From Micromonospora parva (GTDB lineage: Bacteria > Actinomycetota > Actinomycetes > Mycobacteriales > Micromonosporaceae): a stretch of 64,000 nucleotides of DNA. Below, piece after piece: positions 1 through 7,859 of this stretch (position 1 is its first letter; every line of letters starts with the position of its first letter). The translations under genes and the position numbers were made by a program. The notes under the pieces are model-generated. The model had not been told where the DNA came from. It made no database searches and saw only the letters and a program-made list of their open reading frames with translations. The DNA is taken from contig NZ_JNZS01000013.1 of assembly GCF_000718515.1 (NCBI RefSeq), forward strand, positions 124,001 to 188,000, read 5' to 3'.

Positions 1-981
1 CTTCTCGGCCCGGCCGACCCGGCCCGAACCGCCGCCGTCGAACCACCGCTGGTCTCGGCGCGCGAGCTGATCGACCGCGCCGGCGCTACCGACACGGCCG
101 CCGGGCATCGTCGCGTACGCCCGACCCGCCGGCTGGTCCTGACGGCCGGGACGCTGGCTGTCGCGGCCGGTGCCGTGGCGGTGCTCCAGCCGCTCGGCGA
201 GGGCGCACCGGACACTCCGGGCGAACCGGCGGCAGCGGGGTTGGTGCTCGTGCCGGTCGCGTACCAGTTCGACGCGGATCCGCCGGCCGCCGGCCCGCAG
301 CTGCGCATGCTGGCCGACAAGATCAAAGACGCGGCGTACGACCACCAGAGCGGGCGCTACATGTACCACCACACGAAGGTGTGGGGCGATCCTGTGATGA
401 CCTCAGCCGACGGCCGCCACCACGTGGCCTTCGCCAGCGAGACGAAGCTCTGGCAGGCCGTCGACGGGACCGGTAACCAAGTCAGGACCCAACTGGAGCC
501 GCAGTACCCCGACCAGGAGTCTCGGGACTACTGGCAGCGCGAGAGCCTTGGGCGACCAGCAGCCACCGGCACCCCCGCACCGAGCGTCATGCCGCTGCCG
601 CCGGAGGAGCTCAGGCAGCCGTCGGCCGACCCGTCCGAGCTGCGGGAGCGGCTGAAGGTCGAGTACGGCGCGGGGTCGGCGAGCAAGTGGGTCGGCACGC
701 TCTATGGGCAGTACGTCGTGCCGCGTGCGACCCGAGCGGCGGTCCTGCGGGTTCTCGCCGACGTGCCCGGCTTCCGCTGGCGAGGGCAGGTCACGGACCG
801 CGCCGGCCGCAATGGAGTCGCCGTCACCTTCGACGACCGCGAACACGACCAGCAATCTCTTCTGATCTTCGATCCGAGGACGGGCGAATTGCTCGCCCAT
901 GAGCTGTTGACGCTGTCGCCCATGCGGATCAGCTCGTACGAGGTGATCCTCGATGCCGCCTGGACAAATCAGCCCGGCTGA
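1..981 (+). CDS. CU044_5270-like membrane protein (5' end outside window)
   Basis: The frame is open from base 1 to a TGA at 979-981, so the N-terminus lies upstream of the window. The visible part starts with a cytoplasmic-looking stretch, then one membrane segment (LVLTAGTLAVAAGAVAVL, about residues 45-62), then an extracytoplasmic domain with RYMYHHTKVWG and a Pro-rich linker. This layout matches the actinobacterial CU044_5270 family, whose genes often sit next to an ECF sigma factor and are thought to be anti-sigma-like. That role is inference: the partner gene is not visible. A strong hairpin follows the stop. Confidence 0.7.
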   Translation, partial: LLGPADPARTAAVEPPLVSARELIDRAGATDTAAGHRRVRPTRRLVLTAGTLAVAAGAVAVLQPLGEGAPDTPGEPAAAGLVLVPVAYQFDADPPAAGPQLRMLADKIKDAAYDHQSGRYMYHHTKVWGDPVMTSADGRHHVAFASETKLWQAVDGTGNQVRTQLEPQYPDQESRDYWQRESLGRPAATGTPAPSVMPLPPEELRQPSADPSELRERLKVEYGAGSASKWVGTLYGQYVVPRATRAAVLRVLADVPGFRWRGQVTDRAGRNGVAVTFDDREHDQQSLLIFDPRTGELLAHELLTLSPMRISSYEVILDAAWTNQPG

Positions 982-991
982 CCACCGACTC

Positions 992-1022
992 GCGGGGCCG
1001 CTCCGCTCGGGAGCGGCCCCGC
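992..1022 (+). terminator. GC-rich intrinsic terminator hairpin
   Basis: Perfect stem GGGGCCGCTCC / GGAGCGGCCCC with a 5-nt loop, extendable by two pairs, 10 nt after the stop at 981. There is no long U-tract, as is usual in high-GC actinobacteria. Confidence 0.75.
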
Positions 1023-1092
1023 TGTCTTCACCGCAGCGGCGGTAGCTGCGCAGCTGCCCGCGCTCGTAGCAGATCAACTGTCTCAGCGGAGG

Positions 1093-1120
1093 TTTTCCAC
1101 AGGCCACCAGGTTGTCCACA
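1093..1120 (+). promoter_or_regulatory. pair of DnaA-box-like 9-mers upstream of the Tad operon
   Basis: TTTTCCACA (1093-1101) and TTGTCCACA (1112-1120) lie in direct orientation 19 bp apart, start to start. TTGTCCACA equals the published Streptomyces DnaA-box consensus; the first differs from it at one position. They sit in the gap before ssd. A DnaA-responsive role is inference, and two boxes are too few for an origin. Confidence 0.45.
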
Positions 1121-1201
1121 GGCGACGGCATCGGGGCGGCTCGTGGGGCGGATTCCGAGCAGGGTCGGCGGCATACCAGAGCCCGACCGCTGGAGGCCGC
1201 G

Positions 1202-2305
1202 ATGCCACCCCGTACCACGGTTCCGCCGATCCGCCGGCTTCCGCTGGTCGTCACCGGCGACGACGATCTGCTCGATGATGTGCTCCGGCTCGCCGCCGTC
1301 GGCGGGACGGAGGTGGAGTTCGCCCGCGACGCGGCGGCTGCCCGTACCCGTTGGCTTCCCGCACCTCTGGTGCTGCTCGGCGCCGACCAGGCGCAGGCGT
1401 GTCTGCGGGCTCGGTTGCCGCAGCGGCCCCGGTTGGTGCTGGTCGGCCGGGCCGGTCAGCTCGACCCCGGCTGGCAGGTGGCGGAGCTGATCGGGGCCGA
1501 GCACGTCGCCGTGCTGCCGGCCGCGGAGCCGTGGCTGGTGGATCGGTTCGCCGAACATGATCCGGACCGTCCGGCCGGCGTCGGCGCTCGGGTCGTCGCG
1601 GTTCTCGGTGGTCGGGGCGGTGCGGGCGCGAGCGTGCTCGCCGGTGGCCTCGCGGTGACCGCCGCCCGGGCCCGGCTGCGCACCCTCCTCGTCGACGCCG
1701 ATCCGCTCGGTGGTGGCCTCGACCTCGTGCTCGGCTGGGAGCAGTTGGAAGGCCTGCGCTGGCCGTCGCTGACCTCCGCCGACGGACGGGTGGACGCGCC
1801 GGCGTTGGTGCGGGCCCTGCCCAGTCGGGGTGATCTCGTGGTGCTCTCCTGGGATCGCGGCGAGATGCTGGCATTGCCGGCGACCGCGATGGCGGCGACT
1901 GTCGACGCCGCCCGGCGTGGGCGGGACTTCGTGGTGATCGACCTGCCCCGACAGCTCGACGACGCGGCGGTGGTGGCGTTGCAGGCCGCCGACCAGGCGT
2001 TCGTCGTCGTGCCGGCCGAGTTGCGCGCCACTGCGGCGGCCACTCGGGTGGTGGCCGCAGCCGCCCCGCACTGCGCTGCGCTCTCGGTGGTGGTGCGTGG
2101 GCCCGCCCCGGGGCGGCTGCGGGCGGCGGAGGTGGCACGCGCGTTGGGCCTTCCGCTGGCCGGCACGCTGCGCCCCGAGCCGGGGCTCTGCCGTGGGCTG
2201 GAGCGGGGTGAGGCGCCGGCCGCCGGGGGAAAGGGCCCACTGGCAGCACTCTGCCAACGGATCGTCACCGACCTGACCGGCGTGCCGGCCACTGGTGCGG
2301 CATGA
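1202..2305 (+). CDS. ssd: Septum site-determining-like protein Ssd (CpaE/TadZ-type, actinobacterial)
   Basis: First gene of the Tad operon, 367 aa. ATG 1202 is preceded by GGAGG at 1192-1196; in-frame starts further upstream lack such a site. An N-terminal receiver-like region (about 1-130) precedes a MinD/ParA-like fold (from about 140: VVAVLGGRGGAGASV, then LLVDADPLGGGLDLVLG). The deviant Walker A has no signature lysine (GGRGGAGAS rather than KGGxGKS), so ATP hydrolysis is doubtful. The family (CpaE-like, TIGR03815 type) places or regulates the Tad secretion machine at the membrane. It overlaps tadA by ATGA. Confidence 0.85.
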   Translation: MPPRTTVPPIRRLPLVVTGDDDLLDDVLRLAAVGGTEVEFARDAAAARTRWLPAPLVLLGADQAQACLRARLPQRPRLVLVGRAGQLDPGWQVAELIGAEHVAVLPAAEPWLVDRFAEHDPDRPAGVGARVVAVLGGRGGAGASVLAGGLAVTAARARLRTLLVDADPLGGGLDLVLGWEQLEGLRWPSLTSADGRVDAPALVRALPSRGDLVVLSWDRGEMLALPATAMAATVDAARRGRDFVVIDLPRQLDDAAVVALQAADQAFVVVPAELRATAAATRVVAAAAPHCAALSVVVRGPAPGRLRAAEVARALGLPLAGTLRPEPGLCRGLERGEAPAAGGKGPLAALCQRIVTDLTGVPATGAA

Positions 2306-3513
2306 CCGGCCGGCCGGAGGACGGCACGCTCGCCGCCCGGGTGCGGCAGCGGATCGCCGCCGCCACCACCCCGGTCACCGCGGCGGCGATCGTCTCCGCG
2401 GTACGGGCCGAGCCAACCGCCGCGGTGCTCGGTGACACGGCCATGCTGCGCATCGCCGACCGGGTACGCGACGACCTCGTCGGCGCTGGGCCGCTGGCGC
2501 CGCTGCTCGCCGACCCGGAGGTCACCGACGTCCTCGTCAACGGCGCTCGGGTCTGGGTCGACCGGGGTTCGGGGCTGCATCAGGTCGCCGTTCCGTTGGG
2601 CTCGGTGGACGACGTCCGCCGGCTGGCGCAGCGGCTGATCGCCAGCGCCGGGCGGCGACTCGACGACGGCTCCCCGTACGCGGACGCGCGCCTTCCCGAC
2701 GGCACCCGACTGCACGCCGTGCTGCCGCCGGTGGCCACCGAAGGTCCGTACCTCTCCCTCCGTACCTTCCGGCATCGGCCGTTCACCCTCGACGAGTTGG
2801 TGCGCCAGGGGACGGTGCCGCGACCGCTGGCACCACTGCTCGCCGCCGTCGTCGCGGCCCGGCTGGCGTACCTGGTGACCGGTGGCACGGGCTCGGGCAA
2901 GACGACGTTGCTCAACACGCTGCTGGGGATGGTGCCGGCCACCGAACGGATCGTGCTGGTGGAGGACGCCGCCGAGCTGCGTCCGGGGCATCCGCACGTG
3001 GTGGGGTTGCAAGCGCGTACCGCCAATGTGGAGGGCACGGGCGTGGTCAGTCTCGCGGACCTGGTGCGGCAGGCGTTGCGGATGCGCCCGGACCGGCTGG
3101 TGGTCGGGGAGTGCCGGGGCGGTGAGGTGGTCGACCTGCTGGCCGCGCTCAACACCGGTCACGACGGGGGTGCCGGCACGCTGCACGCCAACACACCGTC
3201 CGACGTGCCGGCCCGGTTGGAGGCCCTGGGCATGTTGGGTGGGTTGCCCCGCGCCGCGCTGCACGCCCAGGTGGCGGCCGCGTTGCAGGTGCTGTTCCAG
3301 GTGCGACGCGGCGATCAGGGCCGGGTCCTGGAGTCGGTCTGCCTGCTGCTGCCCGAGGGGCCCGAACGGATGGTGACAGTGGTGCCCGCCTGGGTGCGCG
3401 GCGGTGGGCTCGGGCTCGCCGCCCGTGCCCTCGGGGCGCTGCTGCGGGAGCGTGGGGTGGCGGTGCCGCCCATCCTCAGCGAGCCGTGGCCCGGATCGGC
3501 GGGTCCGGCATGA
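2302..3513 (+). CDS. tadA: TadA/CpaF-type secretion ATPase
   Basis: The 403-aa hexameric ATPase that powers Flp pilus assembly or Tad secretion at the inner face of the membrane. It has Walker A GGTGSGKTTLLN (about residue 193), an acidic EDAAEL stretch, the Walker B region RPDRLVVGECRGGE, and the histidine motif TGHDGGAGTLHAN. The start ATG overlaps the ssd stop (ATGA at 2302-2305), which implies translational coupling. Length and motif order are normal for the TadA family of the helicase/secretion neighbourhood. The gene ends in another ATGA overlap with tadB. Confidence 0.93.
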   Translation: MTGRPEDGTLAARVRQRIAAATTPVTAAAIVSAVRAEPTAAVLGDTAMLRIADRVRDDLVGAGPLAPLLADPEVTDVLVNGARVWVDRGSGLHQVAVPLGSVDDVRRLAQRLIASAGRRLDDGSPYADARLPDGTRLHAVLPPVATEGPYLSLRTFRHRPFTLDELVRQGTVPRPLAPLLAAVVAARLAYLVTGGTGSGKTTLLNTLLGMVPATERIVLVEDAAELRPGHPHVVGLQARTANVEGTGVVSLADLVRQALRMRPDRLVVGECRGGEVVDLLAALNTGHDGGAGTLHANTPSDVPARLEALGMLGGLPRAALHAQVAAALQVLFQVRRGDQGRVLESVCLLLPEGPERMVTVVPAWVRGGGLGLAARALGALLRERGVAVPPILSEPWPGSAGPA

Positions 3514-4805
3514 CCGCCCGGACGATCCTGGTGGCGGCGCTGCTCCTGGTTGCCGCTGCCCTGGTGGCATGGCCCGTACGGAGCGTGCGGGCCCGTCGAC
3601 GTCGCGTGCTGACGCCGGGGCGGAGGGCCGGCGGTCTCGATCCGGATGACGCCCTGGTGCAGTGGATCAGGGAACTGGGCAGCACTCCGGACTTGCTGGT
3701 TGACGGCACCGGCGCTGCCCCGACCTCGGGTCATCCGGTCCGGATCACCGATGAGCCGGGTACCGCTGCCGGTGTCAACGGAAGGCGGACGGCGCTCGGC
3801 TGGCCCGACCGGGACGTCATCCGCAGCCCGAGGTGGCCGGGCGCGAAAGGCGGCTTCACCCGTCCGGAGGGCCCGACGCGTCCGCCGGCCCGTCGAGATC
3901 CCCGACGTCCGATCGGCAGCGCCCGGCCGGAGGAGGCCACCACCATGCTCGACGTGGAACAACGGCCTGCGTCGGCGGCCACGGTCACGATCGGTGTCAG
4001 CGACGGGGACGGGGACGGTCCGCCCGGCGTCCCCGGCCCGGCAACCGCCGACGGGCACGGCGACCTGGATGCGGGTTGTCGGGGCGACGTGTCCGGTGCG
4101 GCGGCGGCCGGCGGATGGGCGATCGCCAATCGCCACGACGACCTGCGCGTCGGCCCGACCGGCAGAACGCCGGGTACGCCACCGTCGGTGCGCATCTCCC
4201 GATCGGCGACCCGGGTGCTGCCACTGGTCGGCCTCTTCGGCGGCGCTGTGGGCGCCGTGGTCGGTGGTCCGGTGGCGGCGGTGGCGATGGCCGGGTACGG
4301 CACGCTGGCAGTGCGCGCCGTGCTGCGTTGGCGACTGAACCGGAGCGCCGAGCGGACCCGACGGCGTGGACTGGACCAGCTCTGCGGCCTCGCGGCGGAC
4401 CTGCGGGCCGGGCTGCCCGTCGCACGTGCGCTCGACGTCGCGACCGTGGAGCGTGACGGGGCCGGCCGGCTCCGCCAGCTGACGTCGGCGGCGGTGCGGT
4501 TGGCCGACCGGACCGGCGCGCCGCTGGCGGAGCTCGTCGAACGGATCGAGGCGGACGCCCGGGCGACCGATCGGGGCCTGGCCGCAGCGGCAGCCCAGGC
4601 GGCCGGTGCGCGGGCTACCGCCTGGCTACTGGCGGCGCTGCCGATCGGCGGGATCGGCCTGGGCTACGGCATCGGTGTCGACCCCATGGCGGTGCTCCTG
4701 CACAGCACAGTCGGAGGTGCCTGCGCCGTTGCCGCGGTCGCTCTTCAGGCGGTGGGTCTCCTCTGGGCGGAACGGCTGGGCGCGACCCCGGGGCGGGCCG
4801 GATGA
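3510..4805 (+). CDS. tadB: TadB-like type II/IV secretion membrane protein (T2SSF family)
   Basis: A 431-aa inner-membrane platform protein of the Tad system. ATG 3510 overlaps the tadA stop; an in-frame ATG at 3486 lies inside tadA and is less likely. After an N-terminal membrane segment (ILVAALLLVAAALVAW) comes an unusually long low-complexity linker of about 180 residues, rich in Gly, Pro, Arg and Asp. It is followed by a membrane hairpin, the T2SSF core (LCGLAADLRAGLPVARALD) and two C-terminal membrane segments. Ordinary TadB proteins lack such a linker, so it is probably a lineage-specific expansion. Confidence 0.85.
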   Translation: MTARTILVAALLLVAAALVAWPVRSVRARRRRVLTPGRRAGGLDPDDALVQWIRELGSTPDLLVDGTGAAPTSGHPVRITDEPGTAAGVNGRRTALGWPDRDVIRSPRWPGAKGGFTRPEGPTRPPARRDPRRPIGSARPEEATTMLDVEQRPASAATVTIGVSDGDGDGPPGVPGPATADGHGDLDAGCRGDVSGAAAAGGWAIANRHDDLRVGPTGRTPGTPPSVRISRSATRVLPLVGLFGGAVGAVVGGPVAAVAMAGYGTLAVRAVLRWRLNRSAERTRRRGLDQLCGLAADLRAGLPVARALDVATVERDGAGRLRQLTSAAVRLADRTGAPLAELVERIEADARATDRGLAAAAAQAAGARATAWLLAALPIGGIGLGYGIGVDPMAVLLHSTVGGACAVAAVALQAVGLLWAERLGATPGRAG

Positions 4806-5581
4806 CGGCCCGGCGCCCTGCCGGCCAGGCCGGCCCAGCAAACCAACGCAGGGGCCAGCAGGTCTCAAAGGGCCAGCAGGTCTCAGCGGTCCAGCCCAGT
4901 GCAGCGGGCCGGCCCAGCACAACGGGTCAGCCTGATGCAGCGGGCCAGCCCAGTGGAGCGGGCCAGCCCAGCTCAGCCCGTCGGCGGCGGCCGGACGCGA
5001 TCCGGCTCGTGGCGGTGCTGGGTGGGCTCGCCGTGGCCATCGTCGTCGGGGGCTGGTTCGGGCTGCTCGGTGCCGTCCCGGCCGCGTTCCTGCTCGATGT
5101 CCTGCTGCGGCGGATCGAGTCGCCCGCTGCGCGCAGGCGGCGGCAGCAGGAGGCCGCCGACCTGCCGCTCGCCGCCGACCTCCTGGCCGCGGCGATGCGG
5201 GCGGGCGCCCCGGTGGACCGCTCGGTGCTGGCCGTCGCCGAGGCGTTGGACGGGCCGCTCGCCGGCCGGTTGGCCCGGGTGGGCCGCACGCTGCTGCTCG
5301 GTGGTGGTCCGGCGGAGGCGTGGTCCGCCCTGGACGGAGTGCCCGGCGCGGATCGGCTGACCTCGGCGGCGTTGCGCTCAGCCAACAGTGGTGCCGCCCT
5401 GGCCGGCGCACTGACCCGGCTCGCCGACGACCTGCGCGCCGACCGGGCCACCGCCGCCGAGGCGTCGGCCCGCCGGGCGGGTGTGCTCATCGTCCTGCCG
5501 CTGGGGCTGTGCTTCCTGCCGGCGTTCATTCTCGCCGGACTCGTGCCGGTGATCGTCGCCGTTCTCGGCGACGTGCTCTGA
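4802..5581 (+). CDS. tadC: TadC-like secretion membrane protein (T2SSF family)
   Basis: A 259-aa second platform protein, coupled to tadB by ATGA at 4802-4805. The first 60 residues are a hydrophilic tail made of seven hexapeptides of the type G-Q-P-S-x-A, encoded by an 18-bp tandem repeat (4852-4977). The rest is standard: paired membrane segments (RLVAVLGGLAVAIVVGGWF, LLGAVPAAFLLDVLL), the cytoplasmic T2SSF domain (ADLPLAADLLAAAMRAGAP) and a C-terminal hydrophobic pair (VLIVLPLGLCFLPAFILAG). TadB and TadC are expected to act together with TadA. Confidence 0.87.
   Translation: MTARRPAGQAGPANQRRGQQVSKGQQVSAVQPSAAGRPSTTGQPDAAGQPSGAGQPSSARRRRPDAIRLVAVLGGLAVAIVVGGWFGLLGAVPAAFLLDVLLRRIESPAARRRRQQEAADLPLAADLLAAAMRAGAPVDRSVLAVAEALDGPLAGRLARVGRTLLLGGGPAEAWSALDGVPGADRLTSAALRSANSGAALAGALTRLADDLRADRATAAEASARRAGVLIVLPLGLCFLPAFILAGLVPVIVAVLGDVL
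4852..4977 (+). repeat. tadC: 18-bp tandem repeat, seven units, inside tadC
   Basis: Seven consecutive imperfect 18-bp units begin at 4852, 4870, 4888, 4906, 4924, 4942 and 4960, most starting GGGCCAGC. Because 18 is a multiple of 3 the frame is kept, and each unit encodes one hexapeptide (for example GQQVSK, GQPDAA, GQPSGA). Copy number could vary between strains without breaking the gene. Confidence 0.9.
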
Positions 5582-5604
5582 CCCATCGAGAAGGGAAAAC
5601 AGTC

Positions 5605-5772
5605 ATGCGCAAACTCATCGCTCGCCTGCGCGGCGATGCCGGAATGAACACGGCCGAGTACGCCGTGGGCACCCTCGCCGCGGTCGCCTTCGCCGGGATC
5701 CTGCTGAAGGTGCTGACCTCCGGCAACGTCCAGTCGGCGCTGACCGCTGTCATCGACCGGGCACTGAAGTGA
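5605..5772 (+). CDS. Flp-type pilin, DUF4244 family
   Basis: A 55-aa structural pilin candidate. ATG 5605 follows AAGGG at 5591-5595. After a short basic leader (MRKLIARLRGDAG) comes MNTAEYAVGTLAAVAFAGIL, with a Gly before the hydrophobic segment and Glu at +5 from it, the class III prepilin cleavage pattern (G/MNTAE). The position between tadC and tadE and the small size fit the major Flp subunit of actinobacterial Tad systems. A prepilin peptidase must be encoded elsewhere; none is seen here. It overlaps the next gene by GTGA. Confidence 0.88.
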   Translation: MRKLIARLRGDAGMNTAEYAVGTLAAVAFAGILLKVLTSGNVQSALTAVIDRALK

Positions 5773-6215
5773 TCAGGCGCCGGCGGGCTGGCCGTCGGTC
5801 AGGATCGAGCGTTCCCGGGCTGGCGGCAGGCGGCGGGCGCAGATGGCGCCTCCTCGTCCGGGCCGCTGGTGGGGACCGGGGGTCCTTCACCGCCGAACTG
5901 GCGGCCGGCCTGCCGGCGCTGCTTCTGCTCCTGCTTGCCGGCCTGACCGCGGTCAACGCCGTCAGCGCGCAGGCGGGCTGCCTGCACGCGGCCCGGGAGG
6001 CGGCGCTCGCCGCCGCCCGGGGCGCGGACGGCGACGCGGAGGGTGGCAGTGCGGCGCCGCCGGGGGCGGCGGTGTCGGTGTCAGTCGAAGGCGACCGGGC
6101 GCACGCGACGGTAAGGGCACCCGTCCGGACGTTGGGCGGGCGGCTACCCCGCATCACCGTGGTCGCCACCGCCGTCGCCGCCGTCGAACCGGGTGCAGAC
6201 GAGGGGAGTTGGTAG
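5769..6215 (+). CDS. tadE: TadE-like minor pilin
   Basis: A 148-aa protein with a GTG start overlapping the pilin stop (GTGA, 5769-5772). A basic N-terminal region of about 38 residues is followed by GSFTAELAAGLPALLLLLLAGL, the typical TadE signature of a Glu just before a single hydrophobic segment, then a small extracytoplasmic domain with one Cys. The family contributes minor pseudopilins to the Tad machine. The next gene starts at the last base of its stop codon. Confidence 0.85.
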   Translation: MIRRRRAGRRSGSSVPGLAAGGGRRWRLLVRAAGGDRGSFTAELAAGLPALLLLLLAGLTAVNAVSAQAGCLHAAREAALAAARGADGDAEGGSAAPPGAAVSVSVEGDRAHATVRAPVRTLGGRLPRITVVATAVAAVEPGADEGSW

Positions 6216-6634
6216 TGCCGCGAACTGAGGATCCGCCACGGCACGCCAGTGACCCACCGGCTGCCGGAGGCCTTGTTGCTCGCCGGCCGGACCGGCAACG
6301 CGGTGGCGCGACAATCCTGCTGCTGGCGATGGGGCTCGTCTTCGTGCTGTTCGGGACGTTCGGCGCGGCCATCGTCGCCGCCGGCATGGCGAGTCAGCGG
6401 GCGGCTGTGGCAGCCGACCTCGGCGCGCTGGCCGGGGCCGCCCGGGCGCTCGACGGCGACGCGGTGGCCTGCGCGTCCGCGTCCGACCTCGCCGGTCGCA
6501 ACGACGGCCGCCTGGTCAGCTGTCACCTCGACGGGCTGGACGTGCTGGTGACAGTCGAGGTGGCGTTCACGCCGCTACCCGGCCTGACCCGGGTGGCTGC
6601 GGCGAGCGCCCGTGCCGGCCCGGTGCGGGGCTGA
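6215..6634 (+). CDS. Rv3654c/TadE-like secreted protein
   Basis: A 139-aa protein with GTG at 6215 sharing one base with the tadE stop; a GAGGGGAG site lies at 6201-6208. It contains RGGATILLLAMGLVFVLFG followed by AAVAADLGALAGA, the hallmark of the actinobacterial Rv3654c-type TadE-like family (TIGR03816 type), and a Cys pair in the distal half. It is the last gene of the seven-gene Tad operon. Exported pseudopilin or secreted-substrate roles are proposed for the family, but the function is not established. Confidence 0.8.
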   Translation: MPRTEDPPRHASDPPAAGGLVARRPDRQRGGATILLLAMGLVFVLFGTFGAAIVAAGMASQRAAVAADLGALAGAARALDGDAVACASASDLAGRNDGRLVSCHLDGLDVLVTVEVAFTPLPGLTRVAAASARAGPVRG

Positions 6635-6849
6635 CCCTCGCGGTGGCGTCTCTACTAACCACCGCGGCCAGCGCAGGGCGCGGTCTGTGGAGGGCGGGCG
6701 CGGCCTGTGGAGGGAGGGGTTTGGTCCGCATCGCGGCGTCAAAGGGCCGCCGCCGGTGCACTACGTCGGCAAGACCGCCACGTTCCGAGCGGAAGTCCGG
6801 GCTGACGCGTGGTCGAAGGAACCAAGGGTCCTGGTCGGATTGGTGGGTG

Positions 6850-6909
6850 CTTTGGAGCTGAATCGTATACGACATCAAGGGCGATGCGTTTACGGCATCA
6901 GCTCCAAAG
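6850..6909. repeat. 60-nt long imperfect hairpin
   Basis: Outer arms CTTTGGAGCTGA (6850-6861) and TCAGCTCCAAAG (6898-6909) are perfectly complementary over 12 bp. The inner arms (CGTATACG against CGTTTACG, then GACATC against GATG) continue the pairing with a bulge. It is markedly less GC-rich than its surroundings. It resembles a dispersed palindromic element more than a terminator. Confidence 0.75.
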
Positions 6910-6960
6910 GGGCGACCAGACCAGTCAGGGGGTCGAGTCACCAGCGGCGGGCCGTCTGGG

Positions 6961-7080
6961 GCAGCGCGGTCCGATGGCCTGCCGGCCGGCGGCAGTGCGG
7001 TTCAACGCTCTGCCGGCTGGGGGCAGTGTGGTCCGATGGCCTGCCGGCCGGGGCAGTGCGGTCCAACGGACTGCCGTCCC
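6961..7080 (+). repeat. Four tandem imperfect 30-bp units
   Basis: Units begin at 6961, 6991, 7021 and 7051, with a fifth decayed start at 7081. Each has the pattern GGCAGTGCGGTCCRAYGG followed by CTGCCGGCCG. Units 1 and 3 (GATGGCC) and units 2 and 4 (CAACG) are closer to each other, so the array may have grown by duplication of a 60-bp pair. The repeats are contiguous with no spacers, so this is not a CRISPR. Confidence 0.85.
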
Positions 7081-7198
7081 GGGAGTGCGGGCCGGCCGGG
7101 ACTGGTCGAGGTCCAGGTCCCGGCCGGCAGCCGAGGATGGGTGGCCACGACGGCGACCGCTGAGGGTCATCGCACCGCCCTCGTCCGGGCCGGGTGCG

Positions 7199-7777
7199 TC
7201 AGCGGGACTGGAGCGCGTCGAGGGCGACGGCCATCGCGATGACCAGGCGACGGTCGATCTGCGGGTGCTGCACCTCGACGACGTACTTGTCGCGCAGGCC
7301 CCACTTCTTGATCACGGAGAAGACCGGCTGGCCGCCCGCGGTGAAGTCGAAGTGGTATGGCAGCCAGGACAGCGAGTCGACGAATCGACGCAGCAGCGCC
7401 ACCGGCATGCTCCGCTCCTGGCCGGTCACCTGCGGCAGACCGTCCTGCTCGACGTGCCAGGTGGAGCGCAGCAGCGACTGGGCGAAGTCCTTACGGAACA
7501 GGCCGATCGGGTTGCCGGCCGCGTCGGTGACGTCGTACGTGGCGCCGAGGTCGATGCGCTGGCGGGCCTTGAAACCGAGCAGTGGCTGCTGCTTGGAGTC
7601 ATCCGTGTAGATGGTCACCTGCTCCTTGAAGGCGAGCCGCTTCTGCTGCGCGAACGCCAACAGCTCACCCTCGCTGCCGTCCGGGGAGACCGCCCGGACC
7701 TCGTACTGGTTGACCATCATGCGCAGGCGCTGGCGGATGTGGAACTGGTGCTGGCCCTGCAAATTGTCGAGCTGCAT
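7199..7777 (-). CDS. LURP-one-related / scramblase-like protein
   Basis: A 192-aa soluble protein. The start at 7777 (MQLDNLQGQHQF) has an AGAGGAG site just upstream; a longer frame exists but lacks one. The sequence has the Tubby/LURP-one beta-barrel style: RMMVNQYEVRA, then LLAFAQQKRLAFKEQVTIYTD, LLGFKARQRIDLGATYDVTDA, and a closing hydrophobic helix (RRLVIAMAVALDALQSR). Bacterial members are uncharacterised; lipid binding is only inferred from the fold. It is separated from the 69-aa gene upstream by a hairpin at 7860-7897. Confidence 0.75.
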   Translation of the reverse strand: MQLDNLQGQHQFHIRQRLRMMVNQYEVRAVSPDGSEGELLAFAQQKRLAFKEQVTIYTDDSKQQPLLGFKARQRIDLGATYDVTDAAGNPIGLFRKDFAQSLLRSTWHVEQDGLPQVTGQERSMPVALLRRFVDSLSWLPYHFDFTAGGQPVFSVIKKWGLRDKYVVEVQHPQIDRRLVIAMAVALDALQSR

Positions 7778-7859
7778 CTGAACTCCTCTGGGGTTGGTGC
7801 GCCGGAGTCTCGCACAGCCCGACAACCGTCGTGCCCCCTGCGGTCCATGATCAGTTGCT

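Larger units (their letters stand above)
6635..7198. other. Gene-poor 564-bp region with repeats
   Basis: No convincing coding sequence is visible. Open frames here are Arg-rich and run through the repeats. The region holds a long imperfect hairpin (6850-6909), four tandem 30-bp units (6961-7080) and two short repeats around GGCCTGTGGAGG near 6685-6715. It separates the Tad operon from a convergent LURP-one-type gene. Confidence 0.7.

Noticed and set aside
1093..1120. Chromosomal origin of replication
   Set aside because: Only two DnaA-like boxes and no dnaA, dnaN or AT-rich unwinding region; actinobacterial oriC has many boxes.
1456..3570. Minus-strand open frame of about 700 codons across ssd and tadA
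   Set aside because: It contradicts the tightly overlapping Tad operon and has no recognisable domain.
6961..7080. CRISPR array at the 30-bp units
   Set aside because: Units are adjacent, have no spacers and diverge inside the unit.
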